NCBI RefSeq assembly: GCF_002127325.2
Contig: NC_035435.2
Location: 133,216,904 to 133,280,903 of the forward strand
Length of the DNA stretch: 64,000 nucleotides
From: Helianthus annuus
Taxonomy: Eukaryota > Streptophyta > Magnoliopsida > Asterales > Asteraceae
Reading direction: 5' to 3'
The notes below the pieces were generated by a model. It searched no databases and was not told the origin of the DNA. It was given only the letters and a program-made list of their open reading frames with translations. Below, in pieces: positions 19,690 through 31,568 of the stretch (positions are counted from its first letter, which is position 1; each line of letters opens with the position of its first letter). Made by a program: the position numbers and the translations under genes.

Positions 19690-22095
19690 TGTCACACCCC
19701 CAAAATCCACCCGCGGAGTACCACCGCTTGGAGGCGTGACATGACCAGGATCAAGCCAGCAATCATATCAAACATAGCATTTAATAATAATAAAAGTAAT
19801 TAAGGTAGTTCATCATGACATGATTGATGTTTCAAAACCAAACATTGATTAAGTAGCGGAAGCATAGTAATGTAAACTCAAAATAGTTATAAGTTCAATA
19901 TTGTTCATGACTCGTATCCCACAACGACCTGTTCCTCCCTGTGCAAGCTCCATAATGTACCTAAGGTCCTGCAAGGCATGCAGCAACTAATCAACAAACT
20001 AGTTGAGCGAGTTCACAGAAAGTAAGTTCGTAACAGTAATGCGTAAGTTCATCTAGTGGGGGCTTCCCATACAAGTATATACTATTTGTGAGGGATTCTC
20101 ACGTTTACCCTTAACAATGGGGGATTCCCATTATAGTACTTACTAGACTAGTGCAACCATGTGTTCTTCATAAACCGAGAACAGGAATACGTACTGGGTC
20201 ACGTAGGCTTTACGTGACGTGCCCTTCCCCGAGGACAGTGGTACGCGTGGGGTTTACGTAGGTTTTACGTAAGTGTCCTTCCGACCCGGAAGACAGTAGT
20301 AGGTATGAGTTTACGTAGGTTTTACGTAAGTGTCCTCCCGACCCGGGAGACAGTGGTAGATTCTAGTTTACGTAGGTTTTACGTAAGTGTCCTGACTAAC
20401 CTGAGGACGATGGTATATAGTCTAGCAATAGCGTAAGTACGAGTAACTCTTACAATATCAACATATCCAACCCAATTCCCCAACCCGGGAATCCCATGCC
20501 TTGGCTGTGTGAACTCACCTTGGTTTGCTCGGCAGATACACAAAGAGTACAGGTAGCTAGTAAATGGTCAACCACGTCCTATCACGGTTTTTATACAAGT
20601 CAGGTTTTGACTTCACGTAATGCACGTATAAAACATACAAGGTAACATGTTTCGAGCACTTATAGAACATGGAAACACTTAGCAGTCAAGAGCATAACTT
20701 GTGCGTTCTAATCTCGGCCCAACATAACCCGGCCCAATTATATACCACATATTAAACTTGTGCGATCCAATGTCTAAGCCCAAAAGATAATCAGCCCAAT
20801 TACATACTACCAAATAACATGTCGGCCCAAAAACATAAAGCATGACAGTCAATTGCATAAGTCCAAAATGTTTGGCCCAGAATGATTGGGCCCGTGACAG
20901 TGTAGGCCCAAAACAGTGTACGTGCATAACTGGTCTCGAGTCGCAACCGGCGATCTCGAGTCGCAACAGGGGGTTACGAGTCGCAACAGCTGGTTACGAG
21001 TCGCAACAGGAAGTTTCGAGTCGCAATGGCTGGTCTCGGCTCGTCATGGTCTGGTTACTAGTCGCAACGGGACTCGCAACCTCGGTTTCGATTTGTGCTG
21101 CTGTGGTCTCGAGTCGAGACTGTGGGTTCCCGACTCGCAATCTGGGTCGCAACCAAGTGTGTAACTGATTTCCATAATTCATGCAATGATTTATCCGTGA
21201 TTCTAGCAAACATCTAAGGCAGTTTCGGAAATCAGATCAAACGACAGTTTCAAACAATTCAAAGTATATTCATATCATCATCATCAAGAACAGCAATCAT
21301 CAATAATCAAGCATAGAATCGGATCATCATTCAAACCAAATCGACTCCTTTATCCAACATGCAACCTAATTCTTTAATCACAGCCGGTTATCAAGCAATA
21401 TCCGAACCAATTTAACATGTTACCAATACCAATTCAATTCAATAATCATGCAGCCGGTTAACAAGAGTATTATCACTAATATCACTATCATGAACCCTAG
21501 TGTAAACGTATTCATTCTTCATTACCAAACATAACATCGGTAAACATATACTAACCGGTTGAGATGGAACGAACCCGAAGAGAGGATGAGGGGATCGCCG
21601 GCTTCGAGAAGAGGGTTGTCTTCGATTCCGATTCCGGTCGCAAGAGAGAGAGAGAGACGAGAGAGAAGTAGGGTTGTGTGTGTGAGTGTTTTGGTAACAA
21701 TGAGAGAACAAAACCTCCTAACTTGGTTTAGTGTTTGCGAGTGGGAAGTGGGCCGAGCCCAACTCGGCTATCTAATGAGATCCGGTTTCAAGGAGTGGCC
21801 CGAATGGCTTGTGTGACCGGTTATAGTGTGCGGTTTGGGTTCGTGAACACATAATCATTCATATAACCACAAGCACGTGCTAACATAACATTCAAATGCA
21901 CATAAACATAACATATCAAGTATTCATTCAATTAATAACGTTCTCGTAAACACGTATCGTTACACAAAGTAAGTCTAAGGTTCGAGTTGTCACATTATCC
22001 CCAACTAATTGGAAATTTCGTCCCGAAATTTGGTATGCACTCACTGAGGAAGCTAGGTAAGTTCAATAGTTCACTGGTTTTCCTGGGGTGTCACA
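19690..22095 (-). repeat. Element B 5' LTR (right)
   Basis: 2406 bp, the same length as its partner, with about a dozen differences visible. It carries the same internal tandem arrays. Confidence 0.95.
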
Positions 22096-22100
22096 TTGGT

Positions 22101-22300
22101 GTCTGTACTTGTTTAAGTATGATAAATTTTGACAATCATGCTCCTAGCATATGCAATGTTCTTTGAGGACCCACTTTTTGCCAAAAGGATTCTCATCCTT
22201 TGGCTGTGGCACAAGTTTTTCAATCTTGTTATCACTGAACTGCTGAAGCTCTTCTTAGAAGACAACTACCCAACTTTCTGTCTTTCAGTGCTTTATGGCA
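22101..22300 (-). pseudogene. Element A copia reverse-transcriptase N-terminus remnant
   Basis: The minus strand reads EELQQFSDNKIEKLVPQPKD and then FGKKWVLK, preceded by a SWVVVF stretch. This is the start of the copia RT domain (pattern: EEL-x-QF...W-x-LVP-x-P...G-x-KWV-x-K). The frame has stops and is cut by element B at 22096-22100. Confidence 0.6.
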
Positions 22301-24447
22301 TTTTGACTTGTTGATGGAGTGGTAGAGAGTCAGCAAGAAGACACATGTTTTAGGATAGCCTTTTTGAAAGAATCCTTTTCATTGATGTTGCCAAGAAAAT
22401 GGTGAAATGGTTGAGTTTTAAAGAGGATTGATGTTTTTAACAGGTGGAGCTGCAGATGTGAATCATCTGAGCTAACCACTACTGGTGACTTTGATGATCT
22501 AGCAGTGGCTTGAAATGGATGTGAATGGATTTAAAGGAGGGGTTTGGCACACTGATAATTTTTTAGCCATTTTTGATGAATATTTATCAACAGTGGTTTG
22601 GTGAAGTAGTGGTAGGGTTTTAGAAAGAAATTTTGATCAAACATTGTTTGTACATCAGTGGATGAGCTTTAACCGCTGTTTTGTACATCTGTTGCTCTGA
22701 TGATGGAAATGATTTTAGTATCATATCCAACATCCGTTGAAGGTGATTGTGAGTTACCTGCAGAATCAAATTCTTGACAAACACATTTTAGATGCTAATT
22801 TATCAGAATTAATCATATCAACAGGATTTACAGGGATTTTTAATGTAAAAATTTTACTGGCCCTTGCATTCAGGTTTTACCACATATCTATTTCAAGTTT
22901 TGAACACTTCTATAGATTTTGACAGTGGTTGAGTATCCCAGATGATCATCTCATTTAGCTTTGATCACCCATTTTGTGTTTTAATATTCCTTTTGAGAAC
23001 TTAGAGTAAAACATGGGCAACCAGATGTTTGAAATTTGTTAACAATCAACTTTGATATGAGATGGAAACTTGAGTTTGAAATGACCTTAACTATTTCACC
23101 ATCTCATTTTGAATCATTATCAAGGAATATATCACCCTATGCAAAAATAAAAGGATTCTATATTCCAACAGTTGATTGAACTTTTACTATCAAAAACAAG
23201 TAAAAGTGCAAAGTATATCATTCCAAAAAAAAAAAAGAATAATATATCCTGTTTTATTTGAAGAAAACTTTATAGAGAAAAAGAGTAAAAGTTTTCTGAT
23301 AATAAAATCAATTAGATCTGGTGTGTCTCAAGAGTTAAAGTAACTTCGAATAAGGTCAGGATCATTTCATTCTCAAGCTTAGGACAATGGTCAGTGGTTT
23401 GAACCAAAGTCATGTAACCACTGTTTGGTACCATTTCCTTGTCAGTTGATTGTTACCATGAGGAGCCCGTTCACAAAGGTTTTGAAAGTTCTTTGTGAAC
23501 CTTATTACCATGTGAATAATTCCTGAGAAATTTGGCCTATTCCTCCTTTTTTGAAAATTATCTGGAGATACTTTTGTTACCTGAACTTCTCTGAAACAGT
23601 GATTGAGCATGGATGATTGATGACATTATGTTTGACCAAAAATGCAGATCTATTTTTGGTTTTCCTTTTGTAGGATTAACCTGTGAACTCTTAAGTGTTT
23701 TGGGTTTATACTCTTTTCTTTTGAATTCAAAGGTTTTGAGATAAACACACTTTTGAGTTTTTGTAATTTTTCTTCTTTCCCTTCTTACCCTTTCCATAGA
23801 AGAGTATTGAAATTTTTACTGGAAGGTTTTCAAGGAAAGAATACTCAATCCAAAACCATTTTCAGCAATGTTTTGAGAGATTTGGACATTTTTGCACTTG
23901 CTTATGCCAAATTCCACATTACTCATGATCTGGATATTTTGACTACTGATTTTCTTAATGTATTTTTAACATAGTTGATTTTTGGTCCTTTTTAGAGGAT
24001 TTTCAACCTGTTTTTCAATACATAAGATCTAAATAGCTAAAGTTTTAGTTTTCCTCTTTTTATGCAAACAAAAACACTATTGTTATCATCCGAACATAGA
24101 TTTTCGTTGACATGAGGTAAACACCTTAGCAGCAGTCATGATAAAAACATCACAACCTTCATAACAACAATTGAAATCAATTTTGTAAAAAGAAAGATTA
24201 TACCATAGTTATCAGACATATTTCCAGATCTGAGTACTATAGGTGTTTTATGCATGATATCACTTGTTATGTGAAGTTTGTGTGTCATATGACATCTTGG
24301 TTGTTTTACAGAGTATCAGATCCATCACTTTGAATATGATTTCTCGTTGCTCTGTTTTTCAACTGAATACAATCAACCTTAGCATCAATGAATTTTGAGC
24401 TGAACTGTTATGTCAAATTGATTGTTAGATCGAATTTGACTGTCCAA
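22301..24447 (-). other. Decayed 5' internal region of element A
   Basis: About 2.1 kb between the RT remnant and the primer site, where gag, protease and integrase would be expected. Minus-strand frames are short and broken. Lys-rich pieces at 23797-23558 and 23610-23410 may be gag linker remnants, but I cannot recognise a zinc knuckle, protease or integrase motif. It looks internally deleted. Confidence 0.5.
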
Positions 24448-24459
24448 GCTCTGATACCA
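24448..24459 (-). promoter_or_regulatory. Element A primer-binding site (initiator Met tRNA)
   Basis: GCTCTGATACCA on the plus strand, reading TGGTATCAGAGC, two bases from the right LTR. This fixes the element's orientation as minus. Confidence 0.93.
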
Positions 24460-24461
24460 AT

Positions 24462-25415
24462 TGTTAGGATCTGAGGCTCTCATGATTGTGTTTGTTTGTA
24501 TAAATTGAACAATAAGAACATATGAAATGATGTGAAGTGCAGCGGAAATGGATACAAACTTTGTAAACACAATCAAAGAAGAGAATAGTGTGATAAACAA
24601 TTGCTTTTCATCAGTTGAAAGGTTACAAAGCAAATCAAAAGATTACAAGCATGCTTACATAACTAAACTCCCCCTCAGCCTGATACCTCAAGGTTGGTTG
24701 CACAAGATGAAAGGATTGGACTGAAGAAGAAGAATCCACTCAGTCAATCAAATGTAACAGTACAGAGTACCATTATATTTATAGGCAATCCAATCCACTA
24801 ACGCATCTCAGCTGACGTCACCATGAAAGCGACATCTAACAACCTAACAAACTCTATCTACTGATCTATACAACTACTGCTTTGCTAACTACTGACATTG
24901 ATTGTACTTAAAAACCACTGATGTATAAACACTGATTCTTCATTCCACTGTTGCAGTCGACCACTGATGTTGAGCATTAGTGCTTTCTTCAAAGGGTGAT
25001 CAGACCTTGAAAGAGCAGTACTTTGGTTCTTCACCAGTGCTTGGAATTCATCAGTAGATTGAGCTTCAGCCTTTAAACTTCATCAGTGCTTTGGCTTACA
25101 TTACATAAAGAGAATCAAAACTGCTGCTGCATCCTTCCACTGCTGTGAACCCAGCAGCACTTGTCATGATCAGCAGTGCTTGACTCAAGGCAGTAGATTG
25201 GGCAGCAGAGCTTTTAGTCTTCATCAGTCCTTGTGTAGAATCAGCAGTTGTAGGTCAGCAGTTGTTTATAGAAGCAGTACTTTGGAGCATATCAGATGTT
25301 TGAGCCACATTCAAGGGGAAGGTTTAGTGCAAACTGCTTCTTATGATGAATCCACTGTTCTGAACCAGTTTTGGCTTTACATCATCTGTTCCTCTGGTAG
25401 GGTTCAATCCCAACA
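24462..25415 (-). repeat. Element A 5' LTR (right)
   Basis: 954 bp. The TATA box reads CTATAAATAT on the minus strand (24775-24784), so transcription would start towards the internal region. Confidence 0.93.
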
Positions 25416-26895
25416 TGCAACCTTACCCACCAGCCTCAAATTTGTTGACTAATCTGTTGACTACCACCTGAAATGACTATAATGCCCTTTCATATTACCC
25501 CTCTGTGTTTTGTGCACTCTGTGATATTACCCCCTGCCACCACTGCCACCGCCATTCACCACCACAACCACCACTGCCACCTCCAGCCACCACAACAACT
25601 TAATATCCCCTTCATAGATAACACCACCACTACTTCCGCCATTCACCACCACTGCCACCTCTGCCACCTCCAGCCACCACCACAACCACCACTGCCACCA
25701 CCACAACCACCACTGTTGCTGCCCAAAACTGTTGCCAGCGAAGACAGGCACATCATTTCCTTTTCTGCTGAAATCGTTGATTACTCGGTAATTGTCAATG
25801 ATTTACGCATTTCCGGTTTCAAGTTCCATGAACCTGGATTCGTTCTTAACTTCTTAAACACTATTACAATTTACAAGAAACCATCACAACCCATTACCAA
25901 ACTTGGGAGATTTGCAAACACTATAAAACCCAAATCATTCAACACCATTTTACCTCACACATCAGAGGCTGCCGGAGATGGGAAGCTCGCCGGAGAACCA
26001 GTCGCGGCCGGAAAACTCATCGGAAACCACAGTTTACGTTCATGTCGTTTCCGTATACTTATTCCCTTTTTATTCAATTCCTTTCTTCTTTAATTACACA
26101 TAATGAACAGTTGGGTTGTTTAAACCAAAAACTCATAACTTAGTAACAATGGAGTCTTGTCTGCATACACAATCCACTCTTGAGTTCTCTCAATCCAATG
26201 CAAAATTTACACATTTGAGTTTGTTGTTAATGAGAAGGAAATTTATTATAAATATGAACTTAGAAGTTCTGTTCTTATAAATTTATTAGAAACAAGGAAT
26301 GTAATGTTCCTAGTTATATGCGTAACATTGCTTGTTACATACTTTATTATGTATGTAATTATGATTGTTACATATGTAAGCATATGTAGGCATAAATGTT
26401 AAATGTCTGAAAATCACTAGTACCATATTTATTGATAAGTTTTTGAATCAGAATATGTTATACGAAGCTTAGGTAAGGTTTTTTTATGGTTTCCTATATC
26501 AAATATAAAAGAAAGCACACATTTATTTTATTCGAGTGATATTGATGGAAGTCTGTCCTAACTCATATACTGCCAATATCATTTGCGATCCCTGGAGTTG
26601 CAGGTTTCCGGCGACAGTTTGCACTCTGTGGTTCCCTCGGACTCGGAACTGTGGTTGTGGTGCTGAATGGCGGTGGCAGTGGTGGCAGTGGTGGTGGCTG
26701 GAGGTGGCAGTGGTAGTTGTGGTGGTGGCTGGAGGTGGTAGTGGTGGCAGTCGTTGGAGAAGATGACCGGAGTTGCAGGTTTCTGGTGACGGAAGTAGTG
26801 GTGGTGTTATATATGAAAGGGATATTAAGTTGTGGTGGTGGCTGGAGGTGGCAGTGGTGGTTGTGGTGGTGAATGGCGGTGGCAGTGGTGGCAGG
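25416..26895. mobile_element. Core piece of the TIR element with inverted CCACC arms
   Basis: 25421-25655 completes the left TIR, including the Pro/His-type CCACCACTGCCACC array. 26790-26895 is its inverted partner. Between them, 25715-26530 is unique-looking. It includes a segment that resembles a plant 5' UTR and first exon: ATGGGAAGCTCGCCGGAG at 25978, after CTGCCGGAG, with a GTTTCCG donor-like site and then AT-rich intron-like DNA. GTTGCAGGTTTCYGGYGAC occurs twice (about 26597 and 26773). The long plus-strand frame 25473-26093 mostly reads the repeat. I do not recognise the protein. Confidence 0.5.
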
Positions 26896-29221
26896 TGTAA
26901 CAACCCGCACTTTTGTGCGTTGTTACTACTCGCTATACTCGTTACGCCAAGCACCGGAGATTCAGATCATAATGTATCAATATCTATTATAATGCTATAT
27001 CTCAGTATTTTCAATATCAAATCACATCAAACATACCAACGCTCGCGATGACATCAAGAGAGGACCGATACTACCCTCCTTGATGGCCGTGATGCGTCGC
27101 AATATTCGAAAGCGCACTTGAGGTCACGCGCAACCCGATTATCGCAAGGTGAATTGAAATATGGATAATTACGTATGGACCTATATATATATAAATCTAT
27201 AATAATAATAAATAATGATAATAGCTGTGGTGTTGGTGAAGTTAATCGAATCGAATCAAATCAATTCAAATCGAAATCGAAAAGTGTTAACGTGTACTGA
27301 TGTATAATAATAATGATGATAATAAATAAATACAAGTTTATGTACGGACAAAACTATCGCAACGCCGAAACGAAACAACGAAGGACCAGTCGATAGGCTG
27401 GGCTGGCCGAACGGCCAGGCCAGCCGATCGGTTGGACCAGCCGAACGGCTGGGCCAGCCGATCGGACAGGCCAGCCGATCGAACGACCTTCCTTTCCCCC
27501 CCTTTCTTCCTCCTTGCCTATAAATAGCCATTCACTTCACTTAAACAGTGAAGTGACAGCTCTCGACCGGCCAGGACGTTTTTGCCTCTTTTTCTCTCGA
27601 TTCCTCGCGATTCTTGTAAGTTTTCAACCCAAATCTTATACTTTCTTGATCAAAACGCAATCCTACATCTTTCTATCTTTCAAATTCTATTTTTTAACCG
27701 TGAAATCAACGGATTTGAGGTGCTCTAAGATGATGTCATCATGGTGTTCTTATGAACTTCATGTTTTGGCCTCATTTCACCAAGAACAACTCAGATCTGG
27801 AGGATTTCCACAAGATTTCACAATGTTTTTTTTTTGTACAACTCTGCATTCAATCATGTGTGAAAGGACTGAAAGATGGATTTCCAACCTTCCTTCAACT
27901 CTTTTACACTCAATGCACTTAAAAACCGAAGGAATCAGAGTTGTACCGACTTTTCTACTCATTCTTAGTGTTAAGTTGGTTCAAGATCTGATTTCTAATC
28001 AAGAACGGGTGATTTTCGGGATTTACAAGGGAAAACCGTCAAAAACCGGCCAAACCTGATGGAACGGGATGATTCCCGGCCATCAGAACAAGTCGGAAAT
28101 GTTGGAATTTCAGTTGTTTAGCACGAAAGCACACCGCCTCAGTCAAAACCACCGAAAAACCTTCGAAACTTAGTCAAAAACCTGCGGAACGAACAGGCTA
28201 ACTGGTCGAACAGGCTAGCCGATCGAACAGGCTAGTCGATCGGTCATGCAAGCCGATCGGACAGCCCATTTGATCGGACAGGCTAGCCGATCGAACAGGC
28301 TACCCGATCGAACATGCTAGCCGATCGGACATGCTAGCCGATCAGATAGGCTAGCCGATCGGACATGTTAGTCGATCGGACAGCCCATCCGATCGAACAG
28401 CCGCCTTTCCGACCAGATTACTGCCCAACTTCTTAACACGCTATCCAACGCTTACGCTATCAACTGTAATCAGGGTAATTTCGGACGTGCACCCCTCAAT
28501 CCAACCAAGTTGTGTTTACTAGTTAAACACCGACTGTGAGTATACTCGAATCCCTTTTTAATCATATTTTGGGTGTAACATACGTTTACAATGAATCAAG
28601 CAAATCAAATGTGTTTAATCAATCAAGCAAATCGAATGTGTTCAATCAATCAATCAATCTATCACTTGTGAATGACTTATGCATAGTTACACGTGATGCT
28701 AGTATGTATGCGCTAGGACTTTTACTCGCGGAGTCCCGCCTTAACTAGTATGGATCTGTAGCACCCGACGGGGTCTAGTTTAGGTGTTCGAGCAATCGAG
28801 AATCTAAGCTGTAGAGACAAAGCTGGAGCATTAGTCTTGTAGTGCGTATGTTGTGTATCTCGTTATGTATATAGGAATTCGCAGCACTTGTTTTTATCTA
28901 TTATGCTACTATCAAAACTTGTATACTCGCCAGTACCCTTCGTACTGACGTTATTTTTAACGTATGTTGCAGGTATATAAGTCGAACTCTACATCAAATC
29001 AAGCTAGGAAGTCTAGAAACCCACATAAAATCTAGGTTGTCGGATTTGTATTGTTCGAGAGGACAAGAAATCTGTGATAACTTATGTGATTGTAATGTTG
29101 TTAGTATGGGATAACAAATGTAATAATTATTATCGCAATATAGTTGTTATGGATTCTCTTGAGCAATCTGATTCGCCTAGTGCCGCGCCCCAATGATTCC
29201 GCCATCGGTTGGGGTGTGACA
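26896..29221 (+). repeat. Element C 5' LTR
   Basis: 2326 bp. It starts with a hairpin (26898-26925, GTAACAAC...GTTGTTAC around GCAC-TTTT-GTGC). It contains a tandem of 20-bp units with GCCGATCGGACA/GATCGAACAGGCTA at about 28190-28415 and shorter ones at 27390-27490. The 3' LTR lacks about 1 kb of this LTR (roughly 27470-28493). Confidence 0.9.
27519..27526 (+). promoter_or_regulatory. TATA box of element C 5' LTR
   Basis: TATAAATA in GCCTATAAATAGCC, with a pyrimidine-rich segment just upstream and a CTTCACTTAAAC-like region downstream. It lies in the part deleted from the 3' LTR. Confidence 0.6.
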
Positions 29222-29224
29222 GAT

Positions 29225-29237
29225 TGGTATCAGAGCC
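29225..29237 (+). promoter_or_regulatory. Element C primer-binding site (initiator Met tRNA)
   Basis: TGGTATCAGAGCC three bases after the 5' LTR. Confidence 0.93.
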
Positions 29238-30410
29238 ATAACTATAGGGAATTAGGTGAAGTTTTGTGACTCGACCTAGTCCGGGTCGATGTCTTGGGAT
29301 TGACCTAGTCTATAGTCTAAGTACCAACAGGCCGACTCTTACGAACTCGTTAGGGTTTGTTTGGGCCAACGTGATACTCTCGATCGAATTTGTTAAAAGT
29401 TACAACTTTGTGTGAACACCGCATACTACAGTATCACACGAAGAGCCTTTCCTAAGGCTGGAATGTTACTTTGCCTTTCCTAAGGCATACACAATACACA
29501 TGTTTTCAAAAATACTCGCCTAACAAAACCGACTGATCCAGTCGAGACCAGGTGTGAAAACCAAGAACTCTCGATAAGATCACTCACTCAGCGTATCTTT
29601 GTAGCATGAGAACTCTTCGTTGAGCCAGGAGTGACATCCGCATCTCGACGAAAGGTCTCCATTTCGAAATTCTAGTGGAACTCTCGGATTTATTCGAAGA
29701 GCACAGCCACAATTAGGAACGAAGTTGTTAAGTCAGGGGTGAAACCCATACCTTAATCAACTGTTCCACTCTATAAAATGGTTTATAAAAGCTCTCACCA
29801 AGGACTCGACCATAACGACGACTCGAGCTACGTGACGACTAGGAGGACGTATGCCATGAGCTGCATCCCAGTGGAAGCATAAGTCTTCTAGGTCAACGCG
29901 TGTGCACGAACTTGTTGGGTATAGTTGGGTTACTTGGGTAGTCGACGCCTAAACACCCAAGGCATTCTACCTATTTTGCGCCTACGGTATCAATTACGCT
30001 TATGTGTTTACGAATTTAAACTTTGCGAATTGCCGACTTCTCGATTTAACAGTTTTCGCTCCTTGTTTTACGAAACGCACAACTCGCACAGCCATCACAA
30101 TCTAAAACAACGACCGAATAATCGCAACAAAACTGATGTCTAATTACTCGAATTCGCTCTCGCTATTTCTCTCTCCATCGCGTCCTCGCGAATTCTGCAA
30201 CGATATCTATGTGTAAAGGTATAATCTACAGTTATATATATATATATATATATATATACAAAACCAATCAATTGTGTGAGAACTTAGGAACCTTGTGCCT
30301 CCTATGTGGCTCCTATGTGTTTATATAATACTATATCAAGTTTTGATCGAATCGCATCAAGAACTCAAAAATCATTATGATCGAATCTCACTCCAAATCC
30401 TTCTGTCTAG
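29238..30410 (+). other. Element C 5' leader
   Basis: About 1.17 kb with no sustained ORF. It contains a (TA)n tract at about 30233-30259 shortly before the gag start. Confidence 0.6.
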
Positions 30411-31568
30411 ATGCCTTCCAACAACTCTACCTCGAGAAGGACAGCCAGGAGACGCGCCAAACGAAGTGACAATAAGAGGATTGCTTCCCTTATAGCCAAG
30501 GAAATGGCTAAGGTTATCCCTCAAATTGTCGCACGAGTGCACTCTCTCAGCAACTCTCGAACCCCGGAAGACGTTAAGACGGAACCTGCATTCCTTTACA
30601 AACACTTCACGGCCTGTGATCCAATGCCTTTCACGGGCGAAGGAGGTGTTTCTCAACTACTCCAGTGGTTTGATGCCATCGAGGTTACCCTTCGTCAGAG
30701 TGGGTGCCCCGAGGATTTCCAAACTACTTGCGCTACCGGAGTATTTCAATCACGAGCACTCGATTGGTGGACCGCCGAACGTAGCAAACGTGGGATCGTC
30801 GCAGCTTATGCTCTCTCCTGGGATGAGTTGAAGAAACTCATGAAGGAAGAGTACTGCCCTCCTCACGAACTTCAGAAGCTCGAAGACGAATTTTGGAAAA
30901 TCAAGCAAGACAAAGGTGACAATGCTGGCTACACTGCAAAGTTCAAACAGCTTAGTGTAATCTGCCCAAGTCAAGTTGACACTCCGATAAAAGCCATCGC
31001 GAAGTATATTCGCGGTTTGCCGGAGTGTGTGGGTGATTTCGTCGAAGCTGCAAGACCTGCTACCATCGAAGAAGCCTATCAACTGGCTGCAGAGATTAAC
31101 GACAAACGAGTCTTGAGTGGATTCTTCTCCCAGAATCCAGTCAAACAGGCTCATCAAGCAATTGTCATTGATTCCTCTGGCGAATCTACCAACGGTTCAT
31201 CTGACAACTCCCATGAGAACTCTTCTAAAGATCCTTCCGACGATTCTTCTGAGAACTCTTCGAAGGATTCTTCCGACGACGCCTCAAGTGAATCATCAGA
31301 CGAAGCTTCCGACGACACTGCATCATCTCAAGAAGTTCAGCCCAACCGCAAGCGAAAGGAACCCAGCGTGGAAGAGATTCCGAAACCTGAGCCGCTACGA
31401 TCTGCTCCAGTTCTTGCGGAACGTGCATACACTGGAAGCCATCCCCAGTGCCTCCGGTGTACGTATCATCATCCACCTGGAACAGGCTGCCGGTACTGCG
31501 TAACTTGCAACAAGTATGGTCATCATACCTGGAACTGTCACTCAGGGTGCAGCATTGAAGAACTTTAG
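30411..31568 (+). CDS. Gag polyprotein of element C
   Basis: An uninterrupted ORF of 385 residues from ATG 30411. The N-terminus is Arg/Lys-rich (RRTARRRAKR). The retrotransposon gag capsid fold covers about residues 60-240, with FTGEGGVSQLLQWFDAIEV, ALDWWTAERSK and EEYCPPHELQKLEDEFW. A Ser/Asp/Glu-rich stretch (about 250-310) has repeated SSKDPSDDSSENSS-like units, followed by a basic RKRKEP patch, a Cys/His pair region CLRCTYHHPPGTGC and a zinc knuckle CVTCNKYGHHTWNC (C-x2-C-x4-H-x4-C). It should package the element's RNA. Being intact while alone suggests it may still be made, or that it is young. Other gypsy elements continue into protease; this one stops. Confidence 0.85.
   Translation: MPSNNSTSRRTARRRAKRSDNKRIASLIAKEMAKVIPQIVARVHSLSNSRTPEDVKTEPAFLYKHFTACDPMPFTGEGGVSQLLQWFDAIEVTLRQSGCPEDFQTTCATGVFQSRALDWWTAERSKRGIVAAYALSWDELKKLMKEEYCPPHELQKLEDEFWKIKQDKGDNAGYTAKFKQLSVICPSQVDTPIKAIAKYIRGLPECVGDFVEAARPATIEEAYQLAAEINDKRVLSGFFSQNPVKQAHQAIVIDSSGESTNGSSDNSHENSSKDPSDDSSENSSKDSSDDASSESSDEASDDTASSQEVQPNRKRKEPSVEEIPKPEPLRSAPVLAERAYTGSHPQCLRCTYHHPPGTGCRYCVTCNKYGHHTWNCHSGCSIEEL

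Larger units (their letters stand above)
12266..22095 (-). mobile_element. Element B: Ty3/gypsy chromovirus, nearly complete, disabled
   Basis: 9.8 kb with two LTRs of 2406 bp each (12266-14671 and 19690-22095), a perfect 5-bp target duplication TTGGT (12261-12265 and 22096-22100), a Met-tRNA primer site and a purine tract. Order on the minus strand: gag, zinc knuckle, protease, RT, RNase H, integrase, chromodomain, so it is a Ty3/gypsy chromovirus; LTR length and chromodomain type suggest the Tekay/Del group. The LTRs differ at about a dozen positions by eye (about 0.5%), so insertion was recent and later than that of A. Two stops, one frameshift and a changed RNase H residue prevent autonomy. 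Confidence 0.95.
8668..25415 (-). mobile_element. Element A: SIRE-like Ty1/copia retrotransposon, decayed, carrying element B
   Basis: Two 954-bp LTRs (8668-9621, 24462-25415) are bounded by TGTTAGG and CCCAACA. A perfect 5-bp target duplication TGCAA lies at 8663-8667 and 25416-25420. The initiator-Met primer site lies inside the right LTR and a classic copia purine tract lies inside the left LTR, so the element reads on the minus strand. Without B it is about 6.9 kb. Only scraps of pol remain plus a long 3' region after RNase H like the extra ORF of SIRE-type elements. The LTRs differ at about 15 positions by eye (about 1.5%). Confidence 0.93.

Noticed and set aside
25473..26093. 206-codon plus-strand ORF as a gene
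   Set aside because: The first half reads the inverted CCACC arm and part of the TIR. Only the piece after 25715 may be derived from a gene.
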